The notes under the pieces were generated by a model. It did not search any database, had not been told where the DNA came from, and saw nothing but the letters and a program-made list of their open reading frames with translations. From a virus, in the IMG/VR virus record IMGVR_UViG_3300043172_000232, positions 1 through 44,618 of that record: DNA of 44,618 nt. The stretch is one strand, 5' to 3'. A program made the translations under genes and the position numbers. This document shows positions 12,856 to 21,554 of the stretch, piece after piece (the stretch's first letter is position 1; each line of letters starts with the position of its first letter).

Positions 12856-14318
12856 GCATTTTAACTGCCGATACGGTATCTTTCATCTGGAACGCTGGCG
12901 GAAGTTCCCTTAATGCAAACGGAGCGGGGGCTACTCAGGCTGCATGGGATGCCGGTAGTCCGTCCGATTTTATAGGCTCTGATGGTGAAGCCATATCCGC
13001 CGCCGACACACACAACGGCTCACAAACAGCCTGCACAGTTACAACTTCCGGTGGCGGTCATCCTCTTATTACAAAGGCCAACGGCTTTACAAATGTTGTG
13101 TCAGGCACCATAGCATTTGTTGTTTTTGATGCAATTTATGATACGGGGTATTACATTGCGACTGCTGTTAATGCCAACAGTATCGAATTGGGTGATATTG
13201 CGTACAGTGCGGATACGACCTGTGATATATATGTTGGCGGGGCTGCCCTTAATCTCTCTGCTGTTACTGGCGATATAGGGGATGCAAGCACACAAAATAG
13301 AAGATTTTTTATCCGGGGCGACGAGCAGTTATCGGGAGACCAAAGTATTTCCAATGGTGGTTCAGCGTCTACACTGCTCTCCATTTACGGTGTTGACGCA
13401 AGTTGGGCGAGAATAACCCCAACCCGAACCACGCCCACAGGAGGAAGCAACGCTGACGGGCCGCTTGACACAAGTGTACTATCGAAAATCAGTTGGTCAG
13501 GGGGAACCAACCAGATTGATGTTGCCGCTGACTATATTTATTTTGACGGCTTATGGATAACAGGTAGTCATACGGCTCATCTATTCGGTTCATCCTCATC
13601 TGATTTTATAACGATAACTAACTCAGTCATTGCAAATGCCGGAAACGGTGCGGGTAGTTTTGCTGTACGGTTAGATAATGACAATGCAATGTTTAATTGT
13701 GATTTTATTTGTACAGGCGCTACTGCGGCTATGGGAGCAGTGTTTTGTGACTCGATAAATTATATAGGACATTGTAGAATATCCGTTGCCAGCAGTAGTG
13801 CAACTTCCAGAGGGATTAATATTCAGGCTGGTTGTGTATTAAACTGCCTCTTCTTCGATCTTTCAGGGATTGGCGTTCTTTGGTCCACCGCTGCACCCAA
13901 TGGATTCAGTGTGCATGAATGCACTTTTGAGAATGTTCTGACTTGCATACAATCACCAAATGCTGATATAGCTGACATACTGCGAATCACAGGTAACATT
14001 GCCCAGAACTGCACGAACTTCTATGAGAATTTAGGAGCAACTGACCAGAGTCTTCTCGCCACGTATAATAATCTCAACACCATAACTACAATGTACCCAG
14101 CCGACGCAATAGGTGATTTCTCCGGCAGTCCGAAGGTTGGTTTTCAGGATGTGACCGGCGACCCGCTGTTTGTCTCACTGGCAAACGAAGATTATGACCT
14201 ACAGGCAACAAGTCCATCTAAAAATACAAGCCCATTCAAAGGCGATAGAGGCGCAATGGCAAGTGCTGAGTCTGGCGGTGGTGCTACGCAACTTGTCAAC
14301 GGCGGATTGATTAGTTAA
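12852..14318 (+). CDS. Right-handed beta-helix spike-like protein, 488 aa
   Basis: The middle (residues about 190-430) has the repeating short-strand pattern of parallel beta-helix proteins (YIYFDGLWITGS, FITITNSVIANAG, AMFNCDFICTG, GCVLNCLFFDLSG, GFSVHECTFENV, ILRITGNIAQNC), as in phage tailspikes and pectate-lyase folds. Residues 1-150 form a Gly/Ser-rich N-terminal domain typical of virion attachment. It probably binds or degrades host glycans. It is encoded opposite to all other virion genes, with its own promoter, and converges on the tail operon. Confidence 0.75.
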   Translation: MSILTADTVSFIWNAGGSSLNANGAGATQAAWDAGSPSDFIGSDGEAISAADTHNGSQTACTVTTSGGGHPLITKANGFTNVVSGTIAFVVFDAIYDTGYYIATAVNANSIELGDIAYSADTTCDIYVGGAALNLSAVTGDIGDASTQNRRFFIRGDEQLSGDQSISNGGSASTLLSIYGVDASWARITPTRTTPTGGSNADGPLDTSVLSKISWSGGTNQIDVAADYIYFDGLWITGSHTAHLFGSSSSDFITITNSVIANAGNGAGSFAVRLDNDNAMFNCDFICTGATAAMGAVFCDSINYIGHCRISVASSSATSRGINIQAGCVLNCLFFDLSGIGVLWSTAAPNGFSVHECTFENVLTCIQSPNADIADILRITGNIAQNCTNFYENLGATDQSLLATYNNLNTITTMYPADAIGDFSGSPKVGFQDVTGDPLFVSLANEDYDLQATSPSKNTSPFKGDRGAMASAESGGGATQLVNGGLIS

Positions 14319-14348
14319 TTCAGGGCTGATCGGGGGCAGGTTGATAGC

Positions 14349-14798
14349 TTAGAGCCTGCCAATCACAACTATCTCAAACCTGCTTGTTCCGGTTATTGTT
14401 ATCGTATCCGCAGAACCCTCTGTAAGCTGCAAATCACCCGGACTCATGTTGAAGTCGTGGGTATGCTGTGGATTGATCGTGACACCGCTTGCAGACGAAA
14501 CGATTGGGATATCGGTAGCACCGCCCAGTGCATTGATTGCGGATGTTGTCGATAAGTTCCTGATGCGCAGAAACGACACGGCGCTCATTGTCATCTTATC
14601 GCCAAGAACATCGAGCAGTCCGCCGTGTAAATCTATAACCTTCGATGTCGCTACGTTGGTTGCGCTCGTATAAATACGGGTGGCCGAATCGAATGATATA
14701 TTAGCCGTATCCTTATACGGACCTGATGCCGTTACTAACGATCTCGCACACGTCAGGTTAGCTGTTAAATTTGTACTTATTGCCGCTGTCAGTCCCAT
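14349..14798 (-). CDS. Structural protein at the end of the tail operon, 149 aa
   Basis: Last gene of the long minus-strand operon. Thr/Ser/Ala-rich beta protein (MGLTAAISTNLTANLTCARS ...). Pattern fits a small virion adhesion or decoration protein. No family named. Thirty bases separate its stop from the stop of the convergent spike gene, where GGCAGG (14335-14340) can pair with CCTGCC (14355-14360), a weak possible shared hairpin. Confidence 0.65.
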   Translation of the reverse strand: MGLTAAISTNLTANLTCARSLVTASGPYKDTANISFDSATRIYTSATNVATSKVIDLHGGLLDVLGDKMTMSAVSFLRIRNLSTTSAINALGGATDIPIVSSASGVTINPQHTHDFNMSPGDLQLTEGSADTITITGTSRFEIVVIGRL

Positions 14799-14799
14799 T

Positions 14800-15045
14800 T
14801 TATCGCTCCCATTTCTTTAGAGGGCAAGTGTTTTCTTCTGCCCGCGCCTTTGCCGGTATTGCACATTTGCATATCGAGCAGAATAATATTTTCCACATCC
14901 AGTAATTCTTTTCGCATTTCTGGCAAGTCCTTACCCTGCTGTCTGTGAATTCATACTTCTTGCCTTTTGCAAGGTTTGTATAACCTTGCGCTATGTTCTT
15001 GGCTGTCTTACTAACCATTCTTATCTTGTCGCCACAACAACCCAT
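14800..15045 (-). CDS. Cys-rich phage protein, 81 aa
   Basis: Starts MGCCGDK, then CQKCEKNYWMW ... CSICKCAIPAKAR ... CPLKKW, a zinc-finger arrangement ending in CPL-x-KW that recurs in small proteins near phage tail genes. Possibly a virion-associated metal protein. Lies between two tail-tip genes with gaps of one or two bases. Confidence 0.75.
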   Translation of the reverse strand: MGCCGDKIRMVSKTAKNIAQGYTNLAKGKKYEFTDSRVRTCQKCEKNYWMWKILFCSICKCAIPAKARAEENTCPLKKWER

Positions 15046-15047
15046 TA

Positions 15048-15920
15048 TTATATCTCAAGCCAATCCGTCGGGTTTGTTGCAGGATGGCCACCGCCAAGGA
15101 CATCATTTCTTGCCATAAAGCAATCCCCATTTACCGCGTCAATCACAAAATCATGCGCGAAATATTGAACTTCACCGTCCCATTCGGGAGCGCTATCGCA
15201 TGGATCGCCAACATATATCTTTGCTGTTCCACCAGAGACACCTTGGAAAACTTCAAACGCCGGACAAAGATCGCTGATGCAAGCGAAATTGTTAGTTGCC
15301 GCCTCGTCCGTATCTCCACATGTCTCTCCGCCCAAATATATAGCAGAACCAGTAAAGATTCTATGGTCTGCGTTTGGGGTATCAGTTGACTTGACGACAT
15401 AGACAATCACAACAAAGCCTCCAACAACTAAACAGACCTGCACCCTTAACCTGTTGTATACAGTTGTAAAGTCTGCCGGGCCGGAGCACCCTGTCGAAAG
15501 CCATATTTCCCTTGTGCCGTAAGTTCCTTCGTAATCGTCATACTGCGAGTTCCTATTGAAGTTGGTCATAAACGCACAACCCTCTTGGCTGCAACTGTTA
15601 AATATGCCCGGTTCACCGCCGCTATCAATACCAGTCAGCCAAAATATGCCTTCCAACCCCGCCGCAAAGCCTGTGCCCTTTCCGCTACGTGTATCCGCAA
15701 CACAATTTTGTAATGGCCCTTTGTAATCAGTGCAAACGCAATCCTCAAAGCCAGCAAGAGTTACCCATATATCGGAAGGGCCCGTACTACCACAATCTGC
15801 GCCACACGATTGATCGTGGGTTATACATTCGCCACAGCAGGCTTTGTATACCAAGGCGTTCGGTGCGTCCCACAATACTGCAAGATTGGATGTGTCCCAT
15901 CCGACTCGTACCATCAACAA
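15048..15920 (-). CDS. Cys-rich tail-tip protein with carbohydrate-binding-like C-terminus, 290 aa
   Basis: About 18 cysteines, many paired along the chain (CCGEC, CGADCG, CVCTD), suggest a disulfide-rich extracellular protein. The last 30 residues (VIDAVNGDCFMARND ... TNPTDWLEI) resemble the ChtBD3/CBM5-12 carbohydrate-binding repeat (Y..GD.V...G..Y.A....G..P...W). Together with its place downstream of the tape measure this suggests a receptor-binding role. The binding target is not known. Confidence 0.65.
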   Translation of the reverse strand: MLMVRVGWDTSNLAVLWDAPNALVYKACCGECITHDQSCGADCGSTGPSDIWVTLAGFEDCVCTDYKGPLQNCVADTRSGKGTGFAAGLEGIFWLTGIDSGGEPGIFNSCSQEGCAFMTNFNRNSQYDDYEGTYGTREIWLSTGCSGPADFTTVYNRLRVQVCLVVGGFVVIVYVVKSTDTPNADHRIFTGSAIYLGGETCGDTDEAATNNFACISDLCPAFEVFQGVSGGTAKIYVGDPCDSAPEWDGEVQYFAHDFVIDAVNGDCFMARNDVLGGGHPATNPTDWLEI

Positions 15921-16327
15921 TCCTTAGTGGCTTGGAACGGGTAAAATGGCCGCCACGTTCCGTTATTATCCCATATCGTTAACCGCGAACCATCCTCCAA
16001 TCGGGTGATAGCAGCGTTAAGATTCGACCCGCCAACAACCTCACATTCTACTACGACACGCGGACCCGGAACTACGCCGACCGCACTGTCGGTATCGATG
16101 AAGCAGGTAATGGACGAACCAGCCGGGGCATCGTCAATCGGGAAAGCATTGCGGGGCCGGGACGAAGTAGCACCACTACCCTGTATTGTAACGCCGTTAG
16201 GATGGTTGTGAACGGTAATCCCGCCGTCACCGCGCATATTCATAAGCATATTAACAGATCGGACAAGGGCGTTGTAATCCGTCTGAGATGGCTGCTGATC
16301 GCCTCTCAACTCCCTGTGCATTCTCAT
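15914..16327 (-). CDS. Tail protein, 137 aa
   Basis: Overlaps both neighbours by a few bases. N-terminal helix (SQTDYNALVRSVNMLMNM), then GGITVHNHPNGVTIQGSG, a beta-rich pattern frequent in small phage tail-tip and hub-linked proteins. The C-terminus (WDNNGTWRPFYPF) is aromatic. Role in tail assembly is inferred from gene order. Confidence 0.68.
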   Translation of the reverse strand: MRMHRELRGDQQPSQTDYNALVRSVNMLMNMRGDGGITVHNHPNGVTIQGSGATSSRPRNAFPIDDAPAGSSITCFIDTDSAVGVVPGPRVVVECEVVGGSNLNAAITRLEDGSRLTIWDNNGTWRPFYPFQATKDC

Positions 16328-17271
16328 GCCCGCACCCCTCCCTGTCCCTGACCGGACGGCTCATTAGTCATGCCTTCAAACAGCGTTGCGAAATCTAACA
16401 CGGGATACTGTCGCTGTGTGATATTATATGGAGCATTCCACGGCCATCTTACATTGTAAGTGAACTCAAAATTATATTCCCATGAGCTAAACTCAGCCCT
16501 GCGATACGGACATGCAGTGAACAGCCATCGCCCTGTATCCTCGATAGGGTTAGTATCACTGCCGTCAATTTGGTGTATGCTTGCTGCATTTGCATCTGCA
16601 TTAAAACCATTCCTGTTTGCTATATTTCCGAAGTAATCCTGTAGCCATCGAGAGTTATTTACCGACAAAAAGGCGTCTGTAATTCTCTTAAAATATAAAG
16701 TGCTGCTATAGGCCCTCACGGTCCATACCCACGTAGGGGTATATGTTTCGTTAGCGGGCCTTTCGTCCTCGTCAAACCCTGCGTTTTCCCAATCGTCTTT
16801 CCAGTTTCTTTTGAAGCCCAGCGCAGCTATATCTTTATAGGGAACTCCCGCCGAAGCGGAGTCTACATAATAAATATCCTCTGATGAAACAGATGCCGAC
16901 ATATCAAACTGCTCTTCCCAGCTTGCGTTTGTATCCGGTTCTTTCCTTTTGTTCACTCTGTCGTAAACGGTGGAATAAAATATTTCGGCAATGATATTCT
17001 CATTGTCTCTTGGCTGAATATTGATTTCGGTGATACGCAAATTGAGTGTACTGTTTGTCACAAGAGGAAAAGATAATGTGTCGAAAGCCAGAGGATCACC
17101 AACACGAAACGGAAACGGGTTTATGTCCAGCGATGGGTAAGGTGTATTCCATCGGCCTATACTTGTTCCGACGTTATAGTCAGTCCAAGTAGAAGTAAAC
17201 AACCGCGTGAGTGTCATGCCTTCGGTTGTCTCTCTGAATACTTGTGATTCAACTCGTTCTACAGTTGCCAT
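16324..17271 (-). CDS. Tail tip protein after tape measure, 315 aa
   Basis: Starts at the TAATG overlap with the tape measure stop. Acidic and aromatic, rich in beta strands; no protease or lysozyme motif. By gene order (chaperones, tape measure, then this) it occupies the distal-tail or baseplate-hub position of siphoviruses. The family itself is not recognised by eye. Confidence 0.65.
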   Translation of the reverse strand: MATVERVESQVFRETTEGMTLTRLFTSTWTDYNVGTSIGRWNTPYPSLDINPFPFRVGDPLAFDTLSFPLVTNSTLNLRITEINIQPRDNENIIAEIFYSTVYDRVNKRKEPDTNASWEEQFDMSASVSSEDIYYVDSASAGVPYKDIAALGFKRNWKDDWENAGFDEDERPANETYTPTWVWTVRAYSSTLYFKRITDAFLSVNNSRWLQDYFGNIANRNGFNADANAASIHQIDGSDTNPIEDTGRWLFTACPYRRAEFSSWEYNFEFTYNVRWPWNAPYNITQRQYPVLDFATLFEGMTNEPSGQGQGGVRA

Positions 17272-18854
17272 TATCTCCCTCCCGTTGGCGGATCGCCTAC
17301 CCTTGGCGGTCTTTCGCCTATCCGCGTCTCGAATTCCCTCGCTTGCCGGACCCTCGCATTCTCAAGAGTAACAGCGGGCGTACTTGCAAGAGTACGCAAA
17401 AATTCACCAAGCTCTTTTATTTCGGACATCTGCCTCTTGTGGAACTGGCCAAACATATTCTTCATCGCCTGGTTAAATCCCTTGATGAGTATTTCTCCCA
17501 TTTGTACTCCCAAGTTTAACAGGCTGTCCGAGTTTTCATTTATCCAAGTACCAATAGCCTTTGTTATCGTATTGAGAGCATTCTTGATAGCTACTGAGAA
17601 ACCTTCCGCCTCCAAATCAGCAAGGAAGGTGTCGAATAAATCGCTGGCGGGCTTGAATGCGTCAACCAACCCATCCCCAAAAGCTCTTATCTTTTTCCGG
17701 TTCTTTTCGAGTATCTCCTCAAGCCGTCCAAACTTTTCATTTAATCCCACAATTGCTCTTCCGAATGGCGACAATAAAGGATCGCCCAACGATCTCCCTG
17801 TGGCAATAACCTGTTGCCCTAACCGTCTGGTTTGAAATCCGGCAGTAGCTGCCATTTTTATGAAGTTTTCCGTCATCAGCCCGGCAGATTGGGTACTAAT
17901 AAAAGCCACATCTTCCTCTAACGCAGCAACATCGCTAAGTGCTCTCGCTAACGCCTTGAAACCTCTTATGCGTGGTACAATCTGGGCTAATTGTTCCGCA
18001 GTCGCCTCTTTTAATTTCTGGACGGCCCCAACCAATCCTATCGTTTTCAATGTTTCGGATGATAACTCTAACCCAAACTTTTTAGCAACTTTTTGTGCTT
18101 CGTCCGTTGGCTTTATAAAGGCAGTCATTAAAGCATTCAGGGATGTTACGGCCTCATTCATTTTGATATTACCGCGTGTTACAGTCGCTATAGTTCCAAG
18201 CAATTCATCAAAGCTCAGGCCGGCTGTACTCGCGGTCGCCGTAACTGTACCTAATGTTTGTGCCATCTCGTCGAAAGTAAAGACGCCTTTCTTGTAAGCA
18301 CCAAAAAGCTTATCGCTCACGGATAATACATCAGAGACTTCCATCCCATATGCGTTCAAAATACCAACAAGCAACCGTGTTGTAGTTGCAACATCTGTAA
18401 TACCAGCTACCGCTGTTTTGGAGGCTATGCCTAAAACATCCATTGCCTTAGCTGCTGGTATTTGGGCGGACAGAATATCAAATAGGCCACGGGATAATGT
18501 TTTAGTGCTTTGCCCGAATGCCTTACTCAAATCTTCGAGGTCTTGCGCGAAGCCTTCAAGCAAAGGCTCAGTCCTGTCGTCTAACATGGTGTTAATCATT
18601 TGCATCTGCTGTTGGAAATCCGCAGCCGCCTTAATACTTGCACCTATCGCGGCAACAACAGATACGGCAAGGATACGGCTAAGACGCATTAAGGAAGCAC
18701 CGAGCCGGTTAATACCCGCACGGATAGCAACAAGAGCCCTTGCGCTTATCTGCATCATAGCTCTTGTGACAGCTATTCGAGCAGCAGCCAGACCTCTCCT
18801 GAGAGGGGCAAGGTTTGCCCTGATATTTACTACTGCTTCGCCTAATGTTCCCAC
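17271..18854 (-). CDS. Tail tape measure protein, 527 aa
   Basis: Shows the TP901-type core (AADFQQQMQMINTML, LSKAFGQSTKTL, SLNALMTAFIKPTDEAQKVAKKFG) with flanking basic and hydrophobic helices (ILAVSVVAAIGASI). It sets tail length; at about 0.15 nm per residue the tail would be near 80 nm, short for a siphovirus. Follows the two chaperone genes and is joined to the small one by one base. Confidence 0.9.
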   Translation of the reverse strand: MGTLGEAVVNIRANLAPLRRGLAAARIAVTRAMMQISARALVAIRAGINRLGASLMRLSRILAVSVVAAIGASIKAAADFQQQMQMINTMLDDRTEPLLEGFAQDLEDLSKAFGQSTKTLSRGLFDILSAQIPAAKAMDVLGIASKTAVAGITDVATTTRLLVGILNAYGMEVSDVLSVSDKLFGAYKKGVFTFDEMAQTLGTVTATASTAGLSFDELLGTIATVTRGNIKMNEAVTSLNALMTAFIKPTDEAQKVAKKFGLELSSETLKTIGLVGAVQKLKEATAEQLAQIVPRIRGFKALARALSDVAALEEDVAFISTQSAGLMTENFIKMAATAGFQTRRLGQQVIATGRSLGDPLLSPFGRAIVGLNEKFGRLEEILEKNRKKIRAFGDGLVDAFKPASDLFDTFLADLEAEGFSVAIKNALNTITKAIGTWINENSDSLLNLGVQMGEILIKGFNQAMKNMFGQFHKRQMSEIKELGEFLRTLASTPAVTLENARVRQAREFETRIGERPPRVGDPPTGGR

Positions 18855-19063
18855 TATACTTTCCTTATTGCCGGGTCACTCATCGCCATAGCTATAGCTT
18901 CTTTGCCACTAACTTTTGTCTCACCGGATTCCAATTCGCATATATTCCCTATCTCTTCCAACCAACCAAAGAACTGCTCGAACGTCATCGCGCGAATGTC
19001 TGTCTTTGATAACCCGCCCTTAAAAAACCGGATAAGCAGAGCCACTCCCGTGCTAAGACTCAT
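18854..19063 (-). CDS. Tail assembly chaperone, second (T) part, 69 aa
   Basis: An ATG at 19063 overlaps the previous stop, but the main product is likely a -1 frameshift fusion with the upstream gene through the A9 run. In the shifted frame the ribosome reads eight codons (NTQASGKE) straight into MSLSTGVALLIRFF with no stop. The sequence resembles the short T domain (AMTFEQFFGWLEEI) that recruits the tape measure protein. Confidence 0.8.
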   Translation of the reverse strand: MSLSTGVALLIRFFKGGLSKTDIRAMTFEQFFGWLEEIGNICELESGETKVSGKEAIAMAMSDPAIRKV

Positions 19064-19491
19064 TTCTTTGCCCGACGCTTGAGTGTTTTTTTTTCCTCTA
19101 TCTGCGGGGTTATCGCTGCGGTGATTGCCACAACACTATCTACCGTAATCAATTCGCCGGTTCCTTCTAACGTAATACTGGTATCAAACCTTTTGAGAGC
19201 AAGCCACAGCAAATATGTCATCACAGTTACGTCATCCATGCTCTCTAAATCTTCTTCCGTGGGTGGCTTAATTACCTTGTCGAATACAGAATCAGGCACA
19301 CCATCCGGGTATAATTCCTGTGCCGTTTCGATTACATTCTTTTTCCGTTCGGCGGCCTCCTTTAGATAATGCTCTTTCTTGTACGCCTGCAAGTCGGCCC
19401 AATTGCCAAGAGTCAGTTTGCCAAGCTTGCGTTTAACGCCACCTAATTCTATCTCGGTATAACCCTGAGATATAATCCCCAACTCGCCCAT
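19060..19491 (-). CDS. Tail assembly chaperone, first (G) part, 143 aa
   Basis: Immediately downstream of the major tail protein. N-terminal GVKRKLGKLTLGNWADLQAY and the helical middle fit the G-type chaperone. The C-terminal codons GAA AAA AAA ACA contain a perfect -1 slip site. The protein coats the tape measure during tail assembly and is absent from the mature virion in known systems. Confidence 0.85.
   Translation of the reverse strand: MGELGIISQGYTEIELGGVKRKLGKLTLGNWADLQAYKKEHYLKEAAERKKNVIETAQELYPDGVPDSVFDKVIKPPTEEDLESMDDVTVMTYLLWLALKRFDTSITLEGTGELITVDSVVAITAAITPQIEEKKTLKRRAKK
19086..19094 (-). promoter_or_regulatory. Programmed -1 frameshift slippery run (A9)
   Basis: On the minus strand nine A occur near the end of the first chaperone gene, giving A-AAA-AAA in frame. 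Slipping one base back joins the chaperone G frame to the T frame without a stop. Equivalent sites control G/GT ratio in lambda-like phages. Confidence 0.82.
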
Positions 19492-19500
19492 TTCTTCTCC

Positions 19501-20325
19501 TTATGTAGTTGCGATTGTTATAGCACTATCATATAGCGCCGTGTATGTATGTTCTAAGACGCCATCCTTGTTCACACTTGCAGACTGGCCCGTTATGGTT
19601 GCGGGACCACTATAAGCTCCACCTAAGATTGCGCCAAGCCGCCATAGTTGCAATGTCGCCTTGTCACCTATCGCTATTGCAACCCCGGCGCTATTCGAGA
19701 ACCCGGAATCGTCCGCAAGATTCGTCCATGTTGCCGATGCTTTCTTGAATCCCGATAACCGCGTTCTGCCCAGATTTACCCCGGACATCGCCGTCGAATC
19801 AGCGGTAGTGACAGTCATACTACAACTCCATTCTTTAGGCTTGAACATTGCCGAAGTTGTAGTATCTATCCCCCATAGTACGCGGGCACTTTTCCCGTGA
19901 AAACCGGCGGTGGTTAAAGGCGTTGAGCCAGTCCCGCCCGCAGTGAGTCTCAACCCCTCTGCGTCGTTACCCTCAAAGGCGTAGGACAATTTACCAACAT
20001 CGTCAACACTAACAGTCTCGGTGAGGCCCGTCATAATAGCGTTACCCTCAAGCTGGACCTCATCAGCTCCCTCACTAATATTCAACTGCCAAGCCGCATC
20101 GATACCAATTAACGCCACCGTATCCTGTGCGCTCGTCGCCAACCCTTCGGCAGTACCCGTAAAATCGGATAAGCCCGTTAGCTCGGTTGCCCACGAATTC
20201 GCTGCCGCCATTGTGGTTGTATCCGCAGTGTCAATAGAGGTTGTTACATCCCAACTTGTGAGCGAACTCAAGGCCGTACCGTCAACCTCAACCGCTCCCG
20301 ATTTACCATGATATGGTCCAGCCAT
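19501..20325 (-). CDS. Major tail (tube) protein, 274 aa
   Basis: Two similar halves: YHGKSGAVEVDGTALSS with WDVTTSIDTADTTTM, and FHGKSARVLWGIDTTT with WSCSMTVTTADSTAM, indicating an internal duplication of the beta-sandwich tube fold. Size and place between tail terminator and chaperones support the call. It forms the tail tube rings. Confidence 0.85.
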   Translation of the reverse strand: MAGPYHGKSGAVEVDGTALSSLTSWDVTTSIDTADTTTMAAANSWATELTGLSDFTGTAEGLATSAQDTVALIGIDAAWQLNISEGADEVQLEGNAIMTGLTETVSVDDVGKLSYAFEGNDAEGLRLTAGGTGSTPLTTAGFHGKSARVLWGIDTTTSAMFKPKEWSCSMTVTTADSTAMSGVNLGRTRLSGFKKASATWTNLADDSGFSNSAGVAIAIGDKATLQLWRLGAILGGAYSGPATITGQSASVNKDGVLEHTYTALYDSAITIATT

Positions 20326-20326
20326 T

Positions 20327-20740
20327 TTAGCTCCAACTTATCCAAACTGTGTATAAAATAGTTGATTGCCATACTTTATCTACCACAATGATAGGGGCAA
20401 TCCCATTTCTTTCATTTCTCAAATGCGAAAAGCCCGATACCGGCATTACGGCCTCATCGAACCAGTCTTCAATCTTTCTCACAATATCAGCCAACTCAAC
20501 TCCACCATCCTCTGCCCTTGATATCGCCGCAAACTGTACGTCAAATTTCTCAATTCTTGCATCTGTGCCGCCCATCTGGTCATCGACCGACGATGCAACG
20601 ATAGAATACACCGTATAAGGCTCCTGTGCGGCCTGTGGCGCCTGTTGCCAGAACATTCCGCCCGTATTAGCCGCCCGCAAGGTCGCCCCACCAGCGGCGT
20701 CGTAGAGCGTCTTAATGGCATCGGTTAATGCGGTTATCAC
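20327..20740 (-). CDS. Tail terminator-like protein (DUF3168 type), 137 aa
   Basis: Begins with a helix (ITALTDAIKTLYDAAGG), followed by YTVYSIVASSVDDQMGGTD and RIEKFDVQFAAISRA, the usual strand pattern of head-tail and tail-terminator proteins of this fold. It caps the tail tube end. Position just before the major tail protein agrees. Confidence 0.78.
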   Translation of the reverse strand: MITALTDAIKTLYDAAGGATLRAANTGGMFWQQAPQAAQEPYTVYSIVASSVDDQMGGTDARIEKFDVQFAAISRAEDGGVELADIVRKIEDWFDEAVMPVSGFSHLRNERNGIAPIIVVDKVWQSTILYTVWISWS

Positions 20741-21192
20741 CTGTTCGCCTCCTTGAAATTACGGAGGATACCGTTCTCGCTCTGCCTGAGAGCAGGCCTA
20801 AGCCATGGGCGGGCCTGCATCTTTACCGTCCCTACTTCAAGGTAGAAACCGTATTGAACATCTGTACCGGCCCCTGCTCTCTTTCTAATATGGTCAATAT
20901 CAGACCCCACGAAGCCATTAATACTTGTTTCCTTCTTTTCTATCTTATGTGCCACCGATGATTTTAGTATGCCAATATCAATTGCGGGCGGTTCCCCGGG
21001 CGCAGAGGGGCGGTGAAATTTCCTGCTTTTACCCTTACCGCTTCTGCGTGACTTCTTTCCACTGGTCGCGCCTGTTCCCATAATCTTCTTCGCATTTTCC
21101 TCGACAAGAACCACCGATTTTTCCATCGCTACAACATTCGCCTCTGTTGCCCGCGTGAATATCTCTCTGCCGAACCATGCAAGCTCGCTCAT
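20737..21192 (-). CDS. HK97 gp10-like tail completion protein, 151 aa
   Basis: N-terminal helix with ENAKKIM, a basic SGKKSRRSGKGKSRKF stretch, PSAPGEPPAIDIGILKSSV and the final GTVKMQARPWLRPAL, which is the typical gp10 end (GT.km.ArPfl.PA). It functions at the head-tail interface. Coupled on both sides by ATGA. Confidence 0.88.
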   Translation of the reverse strand: MSELAWFGREIFTRATEANVVAMEKSVVLVEENAKKIMGTGATSGKKSRRSGKGKSRKFHRPSAPGEPPAIDIGILKSSVAHKIEKKETSINGFVGSDIDHIRKRAGAGTDVQYGFYLEVGTVKMQARPWLRPALRQSENGILRNFKEANR

Positions 21193-21554
21193 ATCTCTAT
21201 CTCCTCAAGTTCGATTTGCAAGTTGACAGAACGATTGCCCACATTGTATGGCTTGCTCGTTACTTCATAAGTATTGGAGTTTATAATAATCCTGTCCAAT
21301 GGAATAATACTCAACGCCGAACCCTGCGCCTGCATGTACAAAATATTTTCATCCCGAAAAGTTACCTTCCCGAATTCTGTTTGTTCGGAACCAACCCGCC
21401 TTCGTCTCTGATTGAACAGACACGGAGCGGAAGCTATTCTATCGGTGTAAGTATTTATAACACCCCCGGTAGCAGCCTGAGACGTACCGATCTTCTGCAC
21501 TTGACAGGTTTGAGTTAGTAAGTTAGCAAGACTCAAAATGAACGCTTCCTCCAA
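21189..21554 (-). CDS. Head-tail adaptor (head closure) protein, 121 aa
   Basis: LTQTCQVQKIGTS, NTYTDRIASAPCLF, EQTEFGKVTFRDENILYM and DRIIINSNTYEVTSKPYNVG follow the SPP1 gp16/phage_H_T_join beta-barrel pattern. It closes the portal channel after packaging and links to the tail. Confidence 0.82.
   Translation of the reverse strand: MEEAFILSLANLLTQTCQVQKIGTSQAATGGVINTYTDRIASAPCLFNQRRRRVGSEQTEFGKVTFRDENILYMQAQGSALSIIPLDRIIINSNTYEVTSKPYNVGNRSVNLQIELEEIEI

Noticed and set aside
17437-18891. Long plus-strand frames opposite the tape measure gene
   Set aside because: They are antisense shadows of a clear tape measure protein with no ribosome binding sites or motifs.
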